From: Streptococcus hillyeri
GTDB lineage: Bacteria > Bacillota > Bacilli > Lactobacillales > Streptococcaceae
Reading direction: 5' to 3'
Assembly (NCBI RefSeq): GCF_003686955.1
Contig: NZ_RCVM01000018.1
Span: 1 to 35,769, forward strand
DNA: 35,769 nt
Positions 1-10,356 of this stretch are shown here, piece after piece (position 1 is the first letter of the stretch; each line of letters starts with the position of its first letter). The notes beneath the pieces were generated by a model, which saw nothing but the letters and a program-made list of their open reading frames with translations, did not search any database and was not told where the DNA came from. Made by a program: the position numbers and the translations under genes.

Positions 1-74
1 GTGAGGACAACTCCCCCAACTACAACTATAAGCATGGCAATCACTAATATGATGAAATACTTATATCTCCCCAA
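1..74 (-). CDS. N-terminus of an unidentified membrane protein (partial)
   Basis: The minus strand reads out of the window at base 1. From a TTG at 74 the frame gives a short basic start (GRYKY) and then a strongly hydrophobic stretch (FIILVIAMLIVVVGGVVL) that looks like a signal anchor or first transmembrane helix. An AGAGGGGG Shine-Dalgarno-like run lies about ten bases upstream. An in-frame ATG at 116 exists, but it falls on the predicted transcription start and has no ribosome binding site, so I prefer TTG 74. Too little is visible to name a family. Confidence 0.5.
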   Translation of the reverse strand, partial: MGRYKYFIILVIAMLIVVVGGVVL

Positions 75-121
75 ACAGTCAACACCCCCTCTGAAAAAAT
101 TGGTTATTAAATCCATTCTAA

Positions 122-149
122 ATTATATCACATTTCAAACTTTTAACAA
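122..149 (-). promoter_or_regulatory. Promoter of the partial left-edge membrane gene
   Basis: On the minus strand TTGTTA (144-149) and TATAAT (122-127) are 16 bases apart, and the -10 is extended (TGA before TATAAT). The predicted start point is near 115, which leaves a leader of about 40 bases before the TTG at 74. Confidence 0.6.
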
Positions 150-340
150 GAACTTTTATGCATATTTAATACCTTTTATGCGCAGTTTCTTCTTTAAATA
201 GCTTTAAAAAATACTCAAGTTACATTAAATGTGCATTTTTTTATTTATCGTCTATTTTGTGGGTGGTGCATATTTTTATATAATGTTTATAATTCTTTCA
301 AAATTTGCGACTAGTTAGTCATGAATTACTATAACGTTTA

Positions 341-853
341 ATACTTAACAAAAATCAAAAATTACTTTTTGTTTCTTTCTTAAAAGTGCGGACGCTCCAA
401 AGGTCTGGGAGACCTTTGGGGGTGGGAAATAAGACGAACAGAGTTCGTCACAGTCGATAAGGTTTGGGGAACCTTTTGAGGTGGGAAATAGAGTTGACAA
501 AGTCAACATCAAAACTCCTACGGAGTTTCATTGCTAGATTTGAGCTTATCTCTATCGCAGTAGATGATTGGATGTACTTGTCGACTACTCGACAGCGTCC
601 ACCCTAATCATCCTTGCGGGGGAACTACTACGAAATTGACTTTCAATTTCTGTAGTTCTCCCAAAAATCCGTTCATATCAAACAAATTCCCCTCGCTTTT
701 TGATTTCTAAGTTCAGGCTGACACTGTCCACTGGACAGTGTCACTGATATGAATACCACTATAGCGAAAGAAACATTTTAGCCTCACTTCGTTCGGTAGT
801 CCATCAAAAGTATTAGAGGTTCTAAAATGCTAATTTTGATTTTGGATGAGTAT
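341..853 (+). repeat. BOX-like mosaic hairpin repeat, copy A (513 bp)
   Basis: Non-coding element whose ends form imperfect terminal inverted repeats of about 24 bases: ATACTT...AAAAATTAC on the left and CTAATTTTGATTTT...GAGTAT on the right. Inside is a chain of short hairpins, including 397-419 (CCAAAGGTCT/AGACCTTTGG), 433-449 (GACGAAC/GTTCGTC), 459-475, 493-507 (GTTGAC/GTCAAC), 512-528 (AAACTCC/GGAGTTT), 579-594 (TGTCGA/TCGACA) nested between GATGATT and AATCATC, 621-660, and 720-742 (GACACTGTCC/GGACAGTGTC). A closely related copy lies inverted at 28947-29447 and a short one at 3255-3490. The terminal ATACTC...AAAATCAAA motif recalls pneumococcal BOX elements; that relation is from memory and untested. 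Bases 201-340 and 854-942 hold no gene that I can see. Confidence 0.85.
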
Positions 854-942
854 AAATTTACTATTCGCTACTACTACAGAAACATCAACGTTGTAACTTC
901 AATGTACATAATCATTACAAGAAAGCACAAGGAACAGGAGAT

Positions 943-2696
<1,754 letters not shown>

Positions 2697-2718
2697 AATA
2701 ACCTCACTTTCTATATGC

Positions 2719-2751
2719 AAAAAAGACCTTGTCCGTGATTGAGACAAGGTC
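2719..2751 (-). terminator. Attenuator terminator of the pyrKD leader
   Basis: Minus-strand stem GACCTTGTC/GACAAGGTC (2743-2751 with 2725-2733), nine-base loop, followed directly by six T (2719-2724). It lies 22 bases before the pyrK start codon. The 5' arm CGACCTTG can alternatively pair with CAAGGTTG in the PyrR-binding region (2965-2972), as expected for an antiterminator. Confidence 0.85.
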
Positions 2752-2998
2752 GATAGTAGGTAAAAATATCATTAAAATCAATATGAAAACATTGATCTCT
2801 TTTACTATCTATTTTTAGGCTCTAGCTGAAACTATCCCTAGAACAATTTCACACCAAACTCTGCAGCATTGATTAGAATGTGCACTCTCAACTTTAAAGT
2901 TTCTAATCAACAACTGCATCAAGCTCCAAAATAAACAGCTGAACACTTTTTCTGCTACATTTTCCAACCTTGCCGCCTCTCTGGACGTCTTAAAGGTT
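2752..2998 (-). promoter_or_regulatory. PyrR-type attenuation leader of pyrKD
   Basis: On the minus strand at 2964-2998 the leader carries the conserved PyrR-binding loop sequence GTCCAGAGAGGC followed by GGCAAGGTTGG. UMP-bound PyrR would stabilise this anti-antiterminator hairpin. CAAGGTTG within it is complementary over eight positions to CGACCTTG of the terminator arm, giving mutually exclusive folds. About 210 bases lie between the two arms and contain a long hairpin (GCAG...GATTAGA / TCTAATC...CTGC) plus ATCAAT/ATTGAT. That spacing is long for a PyrR attenuator as I know the class. Confidence 0.85.
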
Positions 2999-3014
2999 TA
3001 TTGATGTTTTGGGT

Positions 3015-3043
3015 ATTATACCTCAAATATGGGCTCTTGTCAA
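3015..3043 (-). promoter_or_regulatory. Consensus sigma-70 promoter of pyrKD
   Basis: Perfect TTGACA (3038-3043) and perfect TATAAT (3015-3020) with a 17-base spacer on the minus strand, about 17 bases upstream of the PyrR-binding loop. A hairpin AAAAATC/GATTTTT lies just upstream, near 3053-3077. Confidence 0.9.
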
Positions 3044-3139
3044 AATCACACCTAAAAATCTCCATAGCTAGATTTTTTGTCCGATTTGTTATACTCGTTT
3101 AAGCTTTAAATACGTAGTTTTATATAAACTAATTTCAGT

Positions 3140-3254
3140 TATAATCCATTTCTCATATAAGAGAAAAACTAGAGTAGGAAGGAAGTCATAATTTCGGTAA
3201 AAAGAACCGAGGGACATGCTCCAATTACAGAAAGATTCTTCGGTTTTTCTTTTT
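3140..3254 (+). ncRNA. Candidate small RNA with its own promoter and terminator
   Basis: Plus-strand TATAAT at 3140-3145 is preceded by an inverted repeat AGTTT/AAACT (3116-3130) over the -35 zone. A start near 3152 would give an RNA of about 100 bases ending in AACCGA/TCGGTT (3205-3210 with 3240-3245) followed by TTTTTCTTTTT. A competing hairpin TCGGT/ACCGA (3194-3198 with 3206-3210) uses the same ACCGA segment, so two folds exclude each other. No gene follows on the plus strand; repeat copy C starts at 3255. I cannot assign it to a known RNA family. The ORF that begins at 3216 runs into the repeat and is not convincing. Confidence 0.4.
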
Positions 3255-3490
3255 ATACTTAACCAAATTCAAAAATTACTTTTTTGCTTCTTTCTAAAAA
3301 GGTGCGGACGCAAGCAACCTCCTACGGAGTTTCATTGCTACTTTTTGAGCCTAGGTCTCAAAAAGTCCGTTCTTATCAAGAGTAAACTCTCGATAAGAAT
3401 ACCACCATGACGAAAGAAGCTCTGGTAAATCAAGCCATTTATTGGTTCTTGATTTGACTTAAACTGCTAATTTTGATTTTGAATGAATAT
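3255..3490 (+). repeat. BOX-like mosaic hairpin repeat, copy C (236 bp, short form)
   Basis: Same ends and orientation as copy A (ATACTT...AAAAATTAC at the left, GCTAATTTTGATTTTGAATGAATAT at the right), but most internal cassettes are missing. It keeps the GCTTCTTTC/GAAAGAAGC frame, an AACCTCCTACGGAGTTT hairpin, an ACTTTTTGAG/CTCAAAAAGT hairpin absent from copies A and B, and TTCTTATC/GATAAGAA. Its right-hand cassette (AATCAAG...CTTGATT) matches copy B, not copy A. Bases 3491-3574 hold only a weak TCAGTG/CACTGA stem downstream of apuA. Confidence 0.8.
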
Positions 3491-3574
3491 TATTCAAGTT
3501 AAGATGCTTACTTTTTCAGTGGCTTCGAATAATCCAGCTTCAGTTTTGTTTATAGTCACTGAGACATTTCATTT

Positions 3575-6500
3575 TTAATCTTGTCGATGTTTTTTGACAA
3601 GTACACCGCCTAGTGTTAGTACTTGTGCTAATCCTGCTAAGGCAAGATAAATGCTATTGTCGTCTCCAGTGTTTGGTAACGTTTCTGAAGGCGACACTTG
3701 TTCAGTTACATTACGAGAAACAACTTGAGAAACTTGCTCTAGAACTGGTTGTGAACCATTATCAGATAGTTCTTTCTCTAATTCTTGTTTTTGTGAGTTA
3801 TCTTGTGTCGTCACAGAAGTGTTAGTCATCATCTGATAAACGATACCATAGTGGCTAAAATGCTCTGCGGTAAAGACAACACCGACTTGATTATCATAGA
3901 CAACCTCTGTAAAGTTAAGCTCTTCTGCTGTTTGTCCATTTGGTAAGTAAACAACTGCTTTAACTTTTTTACCAGAGTCAGTTGGCAAGAAAACGCGAGC
4001 TGGCGCCGTTATCTCTAAAACACGACCTGTGCTATCTACCACTTCAATATCATAAAGATCAAAATCTATGCCTTTTAAGATTGATGGTATCTGGTCTGCT
4101 GTTGGTTCTAGGTGAGTAATTTTGAGCCCGGCAGCTGGTACAGTTTCATTGTCACCTATCAAGACACGTACTCCCGTAGCAGCATCTATTAATTCAAGAG
4201 AGGTTGTTTCATCTTTTTTAGCTTTCAGGCGTAAAATGGTTGCTGTTAGAGCATTCAAGCGAATTCCTTTTTCTGTCCATGCCATGCCAACAGGATTATC
4301 AATCGCAATAACACCCGCTTGTTCACCATCGGCAATCACTTCTGCTTCTCTCAGAGCCTTGAAATCATCTGTCAAGGTAATCACTCGTTCTTTAGCGTCA
4401 GCATTTACCAGAACAGCATAGGTATCACCATTACTTGCTTTTACTTGATAGCCAATAACCAAATCATTTTCTGCTATGCCATTTTCCCCAGGAATTGTTA
4501 ACAAAGTAACCTGTTTATCAACACTTGCCAAATCTTTGAGACGGAAGGCATCTGTTGATTTCCTTAAAGCAATCAACCCTTTTGTATATGCTTGACTTTT
4601 TGTATTTTCAGGGAAAAGCTGAGCATCGATTGCTTTTGTCCAGTCAAAATGGTTAATGGCATCCGTTGAATCGTAGGAGTCATGGATAAAGTAAGGATAC
4701 ACAAATGGTTTGCCATCCTTATCAGTCAATAGATGTGATTTATTTGGTACCAGTTCTGCTGAAACAGGCTCTTTATAGGCCTCATCCTTAAATTGCTTAG
4801 TCCGTCCGTACTCTTGACCAGAGTGGATAAATGGTGTGCCCTGAGACGTCAAAATCAACAGATTTCCTAAACGCAAGCGACGGTGAATTTCAGCATTATT
4901 CTTAGGAATTGATGGGTCTTTCTTAATAGATTGTGCAATGATGTCAAACAAGGTCAAATTGTCATGAGCTGCAATGTATTGAATCACATCACCTGGATCG
5001 TCTGCGGTGAAATTCGTTGGCTGCGCTTTAATATTTTTGAAGATTGTTCTAATATCACGCGCACCACCTGTCAGAAAGGCAGGGGTTCCTTCATTTGGAT
5101 ACCCTGATTTTAGCTGGTTACGAATATCATCAGAAAAAGAGGCCACGGTATCTGTCAACTTCATCCATGTTTGATCTGCTGGTTGACGCTCATCATTAGC
5201 GTCACCTGTGTAAGTTACCCAACCCTCACCCAGCATTAAGATGTTTGGATTAATGGCTTGCGCAGCTTTAAAGGCTAGTTCAATACTTTCAGCATCATGA
5301 TCCCCCATCATATCAAAACGGAAACCATCTACTTTATACTCAGATACCAAATACTTAATCGAATCAATCAACACTCTGCGACTCATGTGATGTGTTGTTC
5401 CAAGACGACCACCGCCAAAACTTGATTTTGCCTTACCTTCAGCATCCATAAAATGGTAATAATTTGGTTCTAAATCTTCAAAAAGATTGACTTTTGCCGT
5501 GTGATTATAAACGACATCTAAGATAATCCCCATACCACGTTCGTGAATGGCATTGACCAACTCTTTAAATTCAGCAATGCGTTTCTCAGCATTTTGAGGT
5601 TCTGTCGAATAGGCGCCTGTCAAGGCAAAATAACTTTGTGGGTCATATCCCCAGTTGTAGTTGGTATCACTAGAATCGTACGTCGTCATACGTTCACGTG
5701 TTGCCAGTTCATTGATAAAATAATAACTCATTACTGGTAGAAGTTGAATGTGGGTCACACCAAGGTCTTTAAGGTAATCCAATTTTTCGATAAAGGCTGA
5801 AAAGGTGCCAAACGGATGTGATAATTTCCCTTCAAGAGCTTGATCTGATGTAAAGTCACGCACATGTGCTTCATAAATAATAGCATCTTCACGACTAGTA
5901 TAACCTTTTATCTTAGCTTCGCTAACTTTTGGCCCAATTGAACTTGGATCTACAAATGCCGCTTTAGCTACTTTAGACGCAGGATTATCATCACTAGCCA
6001 AATCACTGTTCCAAGCCGCTAACGATTTGGCATATGGGTCTAACACAAGAATTTCTTTGCCATCTCGGCTAATCTTATAATGGTAATAATAACCACGATA
6101 ATCTGAAATGCCCAAATCATTTTGCTCAGTCAGTGATAATTGCCAAGTTCCTTTTTCAGAAGCGACCATGGCTACTTCACCTAACACTTTAGTCTGATTT
6201 TCTTTGTCATAAATAACTACAGAGACGCCATCTGCACTCGGTGACCACAAGGTCATCTCAACTGTTTTACCAGCATTTTTAACACGTGACCCCAACTCAC
6301 CATCATAGGCATAAAGAGCGTCTTTATACTGCCAACTTTGGCGTGTCATCACGCTATCTGAATGGTAGGCCACTTTAAACGGTGCCAAGTTTTCCTTGAA
6401 ATCACCAGTCAAAATAACTTTTTTACCTACTGTATCCAGTTCAACATCTGTAACAGCGATTGCGTTACCAGCTTGATTGGTTACTTTAAGCTCTTGCAAC

Positions 6501-9500
6501 AAGCTTGCGCTATCAATCTCTTCCAGGGTGCTAAAGGTTGCTTCAATCTGACTTTGGCTTAATTGAGTGGCACCAGTGACACGAACAAGATTTGTAAAAT
6601 ATGGATTGGTATAAATGGTTGGATCCTCATTTCTTAAGAAAATTTGTGTGTGCGTTTGTAAATCTTTAAAACTGTAATTATTAGGATTGATTTTCGCAGC
6701 ATCGCCATCCTTACTTTCATCAAGAAGTAAGAAACCAAGTTCATCAAAATTAGCCAACGGCACATCAATGTAGACACCGTATTTTCCTTTGTTTTCAAAA
6801 TCAACACCGTTTGGCCAAGAACCTAATCGATCTGTTATTGATGAAGCTGCACTGCCCCACAACCATAGGGCTTTCTTATCGTAATTACCATCTGTACGGA
6901 AATAATTGATACGAATGGTTCCTTTAGCCTGTGGACGATAATAGTGGGCTTTGAAGTCCTCGTCTAGCCAAACCTCATTCATCTCTTGACTAATGATGTC
7001 AATGGATTTATCCCCAGTCAGGTTAGCCCCACCCACATTGTTAATCAGATAAGAAACTTTGGAGCGGTTAGCATCAACCAATTTAACATCAAGATAGTAA
7101 CCGTAATCGTCTTCTTTAGCATCTACGAAGCTTGTCGCACCTGTTGGCCAAGCTGCTACCTTTTCAGAAGGTGTTTCCACATCACCCCAAGTCCATAAGC
7201 CAAGTGATTTCACATCATCACTTGGTAATTTCTTGAAGTGAATACGAAGGGTATTTTCAGCAATTGGAGCTTCATCAGTCGTTGGACTAGTAACTCCGAC
7301 AATGTTTCCAGCGCTTGTGGTCAAAAGCATCGTACCACCATCTGAAAGGCTTGGAACCTCTACCGTAACAAACCATTTTCCTGAACTATCTTGAGTCGCT
7401 TGATAAGATTTCTGACCATAGGCATCTGTGACTATTGCTTGTTCACTGACTTCTAACTGCAAGGTTTGTACTTGGTCTTTTAATTGGTAGAGCATGTAGG
7501 CAGCGTCTTTATCTGTCTCACGTTTTGCTAAAAGCCATTGCTGGCTATCATTGGCAGCAACTGTTGAACGATTACCTCTTGCCATCAATTCACTATGCGC
7601 ATTTCGAAAGGCAAGAAGTTTTTGGTAATGGCTGAGCACTGAGCTTGTTGCGACCTTATCCCAATCAAAAAGATAACGATTATCATAAACTGGCCAGTTA
7701 TTAGCTCCGCTTTGTCCCAACTCTTCCCCATAATAAATCACAGGTTGACCTTTAGCTGTCAATAAAAGGCTTGCAGCTAGTTTTAGCTTGCCTTCATCTC
7801 CGCCAATACTATACAAGAACCCGTCTTCATCATGACTTCCTAGAAATTGTGCCAAGGTGTAATTGCTAGAAAGCACATCATTGCGAGCGTTCAACTCTTC
7901 ATTAGCAGCTTTTAGCCGTCCACCAATAGCCAATTTAGCAATCTCTTTAAAGCCAAAGTCAAGAAGGCTATCCATAGTTCCTGTTCCTAAATCACCCTTA
8001 GTGTCTTTATAGTTTGCTCCCCAAGATTCTCCAACTAAATGGAAGTCCGGGTCTTTTAGAGCCAATTCATTTTTAAAATGTTGCCAGGTCACATCATCAA
8101 CATGTTTCACCGTGTCAACACGAAAACCATAGATGCTATTTCCTTTTGGTGTCGTTGCTGTTTTTAACCATGCGGTTTGCCAGTTGACCAATTGTTGACG
8201 CACAGCCATTTCTTCTGTTTTAAAATCAGGAAGGTTTGACAAGGAGCCTTTTTGGTCATCTCCTGAAATTTCTTCTTCTGGTTTTCTAACTAACCCTGAA
8301 AACTGCTCAGTTGTTCCGTAACCAGGATGATTCAACACCACATCAACGATGATATTGATACCACGCGCTGCAGCTTCATCAATCAAGGTGTGGAAGTCTT
8401 TTAAAGTTCCTAGATGTGGGTTCAATTTTTCAAAATTTTTAGCCCAATAACCATGGTAAGCATAGTATTCACCATCTTTTTCTGTTCCAAAATTTTCAGA
8501 AACATTTTCAACAATTGGTGTAATCCAAATTGAAGATACCCCTAGTTGCTTCAAATAATCTAACTTATTCGTAACACCTTTAAAATCGCCACCTTGATAA
8601 GCACCCGCTTTATTTTTTACAGATGACAGCACTTTAGCATCATCATTAGAAGAATCCCCATTGTTAAAACGATCCGTCACCATAAAATAGATGACTTGCT
8701 CGTCCCAGTCGCGCTCACCTTTTGCTTTGTTACGCTCTTTAACAGTCACAGTTACCTTGGTATCATAGTAACCATTATTTTCATCATAAACTCGAACTGG
8801 TAACTCATAATTGCCTGCTACCGTGGTTGAAGAGGCCGTAATCGTAACGCGATTAAGTTCACTTGATACTTCAATCACACCACCACCAATAGCTTTTGTA
8901 TCAACCTCCATGCGTGTTACTTTTACCTGATTAGGATTGGTAACAGAAAGGTCAATGAGACCTGTTTCATTGTAGTGGAATGGTCGGTAACTACTAGCTG
9001 AGACTGTGATGCCACCTTGACCAGGTGTTGCCTTACTGAAATCTTGTGTGGTCTGTGTTGCAACACCATACGGATTTGTATAGACAGCGTCATCACCTGC
9101 TGTAATAAAGATATGACTGTGATTTTCACGATCAGCAAATGCTAGGTCTTTTGTTTTATTTCCCGGTGCTTGATCATCTTTTTGATTAACGAGTAAAAAG
9201 CCAATATTTGAAGCTTTGCCTTTTGAAAGAGGAATATCTAGATAAACACCTTTATCATCACGCCCAGTGAAATCTAAGGCATCGCTCGGCCATTTTTCAA
9301 ATGAAGCTGATGTATCACCCCAAGCCCAGACACCCCATCCGTCGTATTTTCCATCCTCACGCTTGTAGTGCAAGCGAAGCAGATTGTCATCTGCCAATGG
9401 CTGGTAGCTATAGGTTGTAAAATCTGAACGAATCCAGGCTTCATTCATTTCTGTCGCTAGAGGGGTGATCTCACGGTCGCCATCGCCTACTTTTTCACCA

Positions 9501-10165
9501 TTTTTTAGCAGGAGATAACCAATTTTTCCTGGTGTCTCGCTTTGTTTAACGTCAATGTAATAGCCAAAGTCATCTTTTTGAGTTGCAACAAAAGGTTCGA
9601 CATCTGTTGGCCATTTGTTACCATCTGATGGCTCTGCAACTGCTCCCCACGTCCAAAGTCCGTAAGAGGAAATATTATCCTCTTCCAAGCCTTCAAAATG
9701 CAATCGGATATGCTGCTTTTCAATTGGAGTTGCCTTTTCTTGAGGTGTCTCACTAGCCCTGTTTAAGGGAGTGACTGAAACTGTCTCAGGAGTTTTAGCA
9801 GGTACCGCTTCTAACTCTTCTGGAGTTATCACTGCAACTGGTTCCTCTATAGAGATTGCACTCGTTTCCACAGGAGTTACTTGCTCATCAACTGTTTCAG
9901 ATGTAACAGGTTGCAATGTCTCATTACCTGTCTGATTTGAAGTCTTCGTATCAGTTGTTACTGGTACTTCTTCCTTGGGTACAACAACAGTCTCAGTATC
10001 TTCGACTAAAACATCTGCTGATACCGTTCTATTTCCGACTGTTGTTCCTAGAAAAAGAGCTGAGGCAATCGTAACAGAAGCGACGCCTACTTTTAAACGA
10101 CGAATGCTGAAAACATCTCGTTTTTCTGGGTAGGAACGTCCTTGTTTTTTAGGGTTAAAAAACAT
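3575..10165 (-). CDS. apuA: Cell-wall-anchored bifunctional amylopullulanase
   Basis: A 2196-residue surface enzyme for starch, glycogen and pullulan. An N-terminal YSIRK-type signal (FSIRRLKVGVASV, cleavage near SADV around residue 52) and a Thr/Glu-rich linker come first. Two CBM41 starch-binding modules follow (about 151-255 and 262-370), then a GH13 alpha-amylase domain (about 484-930) with DVVLNHP (608) and catalytic D684, E713 and D779. Two more CBM41 modules (about 975-1190), a CBM48-like beta domain and a GH13 pullulanase domain come next, with the YNWGYDP signature and catalytic D1618, E1647 and D1735. The C-terminus is LPNTG (2163-2167), a hydrophobic segment and KKHRQD, for sortase anchoring. 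All catalytic residues are present. AAGGAGAG precedes the ATG. The architecture resembles S. suis ApuA. It is monocistronic, with sugar-responsive operators at its promoter. Confidence 0.95.
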   Translation of the reverse strand: MFFNPKKQGRSYPEKRDVFSIRRLKVGVASVTIASALFLGTTVGNRTVSADVLVEDTETVVVPKEEVPVTTDTKTSNQTGNETLQPVTSETVDEQVTPVETSAISIEEPVAVITPEELEAVPAKTPETVSVTPLNRASETPQEKATPIEKQHIRLHFEGLEEDNISSYGLWTWGAVAEPSDGNKWPTDVEPFVATQKDDFGYYIDVKQSETPGKIGYLLLKNGEKVGDGDREITPLATEMNEAWIRSDFTTYSYQPLADDNLLRLHYKREDGKYDGWGVWAWGDTSASFEKWPSDALDFTGRDDKGVYLDIPLSKGKASNIGFLLVNQKDDQAPGNKTKDLAFADRENHSHIFITAGDDAVYTNPYGVATQTTQDFSKATPGQGGITVSASSYRPFHYNETGLIDLSVTNPNQVKVTRMEVDTKAIGGGVIEVSSELNRVTITASSTTVAGNYELPVRVYDENNGYYDTKVTVTVKERNKAKGERDWDEQVIYFMVTDRFNNGDSSNDDAKVLSSVKNKAGAYQGGDFKGVTNKLDYLKQLGVSSIWITPIVENVSENFGTEKDGEYYAYHGYWAKNFEKLNPHLGTLKDFHTLIDEAAARGINIIVDVVLNHPGYGTTEQFSGLVRKPEEEISGDDQKGSLSNLPDFKTEEMAVRQQLVNWQTAWLKTATTPKGNSIYGFRVDTVKHVDDVTWQHFKNELALKDPDFHLVGESWGANYKDTKGDLGTGTMDSLLDFGFKEIAKLAIGGRLKAANEELNARNDVLSSNYTLAQFLGSHDEDGFLYSIGGDEGKLKLAASLLLTAKGQPVIYYGEELGQSGANNWPVYDNRYLFDWDKVATSSVLSHYQKLLAFRNAHSELMARGNRSTVAANDSQQWLLAKRETDKDAAYMLYQLKDQVQTLQLEVSEQAIVTDAYGQKSYQATQDSSGKWFVTVEVPSLSDGGTMLLTTSAGNIVGVTSPTTDEAPIAENTLRIHFKKLPSDDVKSLGLWTWGDVETPSEKVAAWPTGATSFVDAKEDDYGYYLDVKLVDANRSKVSYLINNVGGANLTGDKSIDIISQEMNEVWLDEDFKAHYYRPQAKGTIRINYFRTDGNYDKKALWLWGSAASSITDRLGSWPNGVDFENKGKYGVYIDVPLANFDELGFLLLDESKDGDAAKINPNNYSFKDLQTHTQIFLRNEDPTIYTNPYFTNLVRVTGATQLSQSQIEATFSTLEEIDSASLLQELKVTNQAGNAIAVTDVELDTVGKKVILTGDFKENLAPFKVAYHSDSVMTRQSWQYKDALYAYDGELGSRVKNAGKTVEMTLWSPSADGVSVVIYDKENQTKVLGEVAMVASEKGTWQLSLTEQNDLGISDYRGYYYHYKISRDGKEILVLDPYAKSLAAWNSDLASDDNPASKVAKAAFVDPSSIGPKVSEAKIKGYTSREDAIIYEAHVRDFTSDQALEGKLSHPFGTFSAFIEKLDYLKDLGVTHIQLLPVMSYYFINELATRERMTTYDSSDTNYNWGYDPQSYFALTGAYSTEPQNAEKRIAEFKELVNAIHERGMGIILDVVYNHTAKVNLFEDLEPNYYHFMDAEGKAKSSFGGGRLGTTHHMSRRVLIDSIKYLVSEYKVDGFRFDMMGDHDAESIELAFKAAQAINPNILMLGEGWVTYTGDANDERQPADQTWMKLTDTVASFSDDIRNQLKSGYPNEGTPAFLTGGARDIRTIFKNIKAQPTNFTADDPGDVIQYIAAHDNLTLFDIIAQSIKKDPSIPKNNAEIHRRLRLGNLLILTSQGTPFIHSGQEYGRTKQFKDEAYKEPVSAELVPNKSHLLTDKDGKPFVYPYFIHDSYDSTDAINHFDWTKAIDAQLFPENTKSQAYTKGLIALRKSTDAFRLKDLASVDKQVTLLTIPGENGIAENDLVIGYQVKASNGDTYAVLVNADAKERVITLTDDFKALREAEVIADGEQAGVIAIDNPVGMAWTEKGIRLNALTATILRLKAKKDETTSLELIDAATGVRVLIGDNETVPAAGLKITHLEPTADQIPSILKGIDFDLYDIEVVDSTGRVLEITAPARVFLPTDSGKKVKAVVYLPNGQTAEELNFTEVVYDNQVGVVFTAEHFSHYGIVYQMMTNTSVTTQDNSQKQELEKELSDNGSQPVLEQVSQVVSRNVTEQVSPSETLPNTGDDNSIYLALAGLAQVLTLGGVLVKKHRQD

Positions 10166-10206
10166 ATTAACTCTCCTTAAAGTAAATGTTATGATAGTAC
10201 ATACAT

Positions 10207-10243
10207 TATAGCACTCATTTCAAATTATGCAATCGTTTTCCAT
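10207..10243 (-). promoter_or_regulatory. apuA promoter with overlapping LacI-family operator
   Basis: Minus-strand TTGCAT (10229-10234) and TATAAT (10207-10212) with a 16-base spacer. The -35 lies inside a cre/MalR-like sequence, GGAAAACGATTGCA on the minus strand (10230-10243), close to the CcpA cre consensus but with mismatches. A regulator bound here would block RNA polymerase, which fits repression of starch degradation by preferred sugars or by MalR. Confidence 0.7.
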
Positions 10244-10308
10244 TGGTTTTATAATTTTATTTTTACTTTTTATACTGTTAATCTAGAAAATTTAACTTAA
10301 AATAAAGC

Positions 10309-10320
10309 AATCGATTGCTT
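10309..10320. promoter_or_regulatory. Perfect LacI-family operator palindrome upstream of apuA
   Basis: GCAATCGATTGC, a perfect 12-base palindrome with the central CG typical of LacI/GalR-family sites such as MalR or CcpA. Its centre lies about 78 bases upstream of the operator that overlaps the apuA -35, a spacing compatible with looping or with independent sites. Confidence 0.6.
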
Positions 10321-10334
10321 TTAAAATATTGAAA

Positions 10335-10353
10335 AAAGCCTAGCTTAGCTAGA
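10335..10353 (-). terminator. Terminator of the HAD phosphatase gene
   Basis: Minus-strand stem AGTCTAGC/GCTAGGCT (one G-T pair) followed by TTTTTT, a few bases after the stop codon. Confidence 0.7.
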
Positions 10354-10356
10354 CTC

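Noticed and set aside
1..201. 66-codon plus-strand GTG frame at the left edge
   Set aside because: Composition is intergenic-like, and the minus strand offers a promoter, ribosome site and hydrophobic protein start over the same bases.
341..853. CRISPR array
   Set aside because: The repeated units are different hairpins, not identical direct repeats with unique spacers, and no cas genes are present.
2697..2747. N-terminal extension of PyrK
   Set aside because: It is encoded by the attenuator terminator hairpin; ATG 2696 has a good ribosome binding site and fits the family length.
3140..3254. T-box leader
   Set aside because: No T-box TGGNACCGCG motif and no downstream gene on that strand.
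3216..3410. 64-codon frame MLQLQKDSSVFLF...
   Set aside because: It spans the small RNA terminator and repeat copy C, which varies between copies without keeping a frame.
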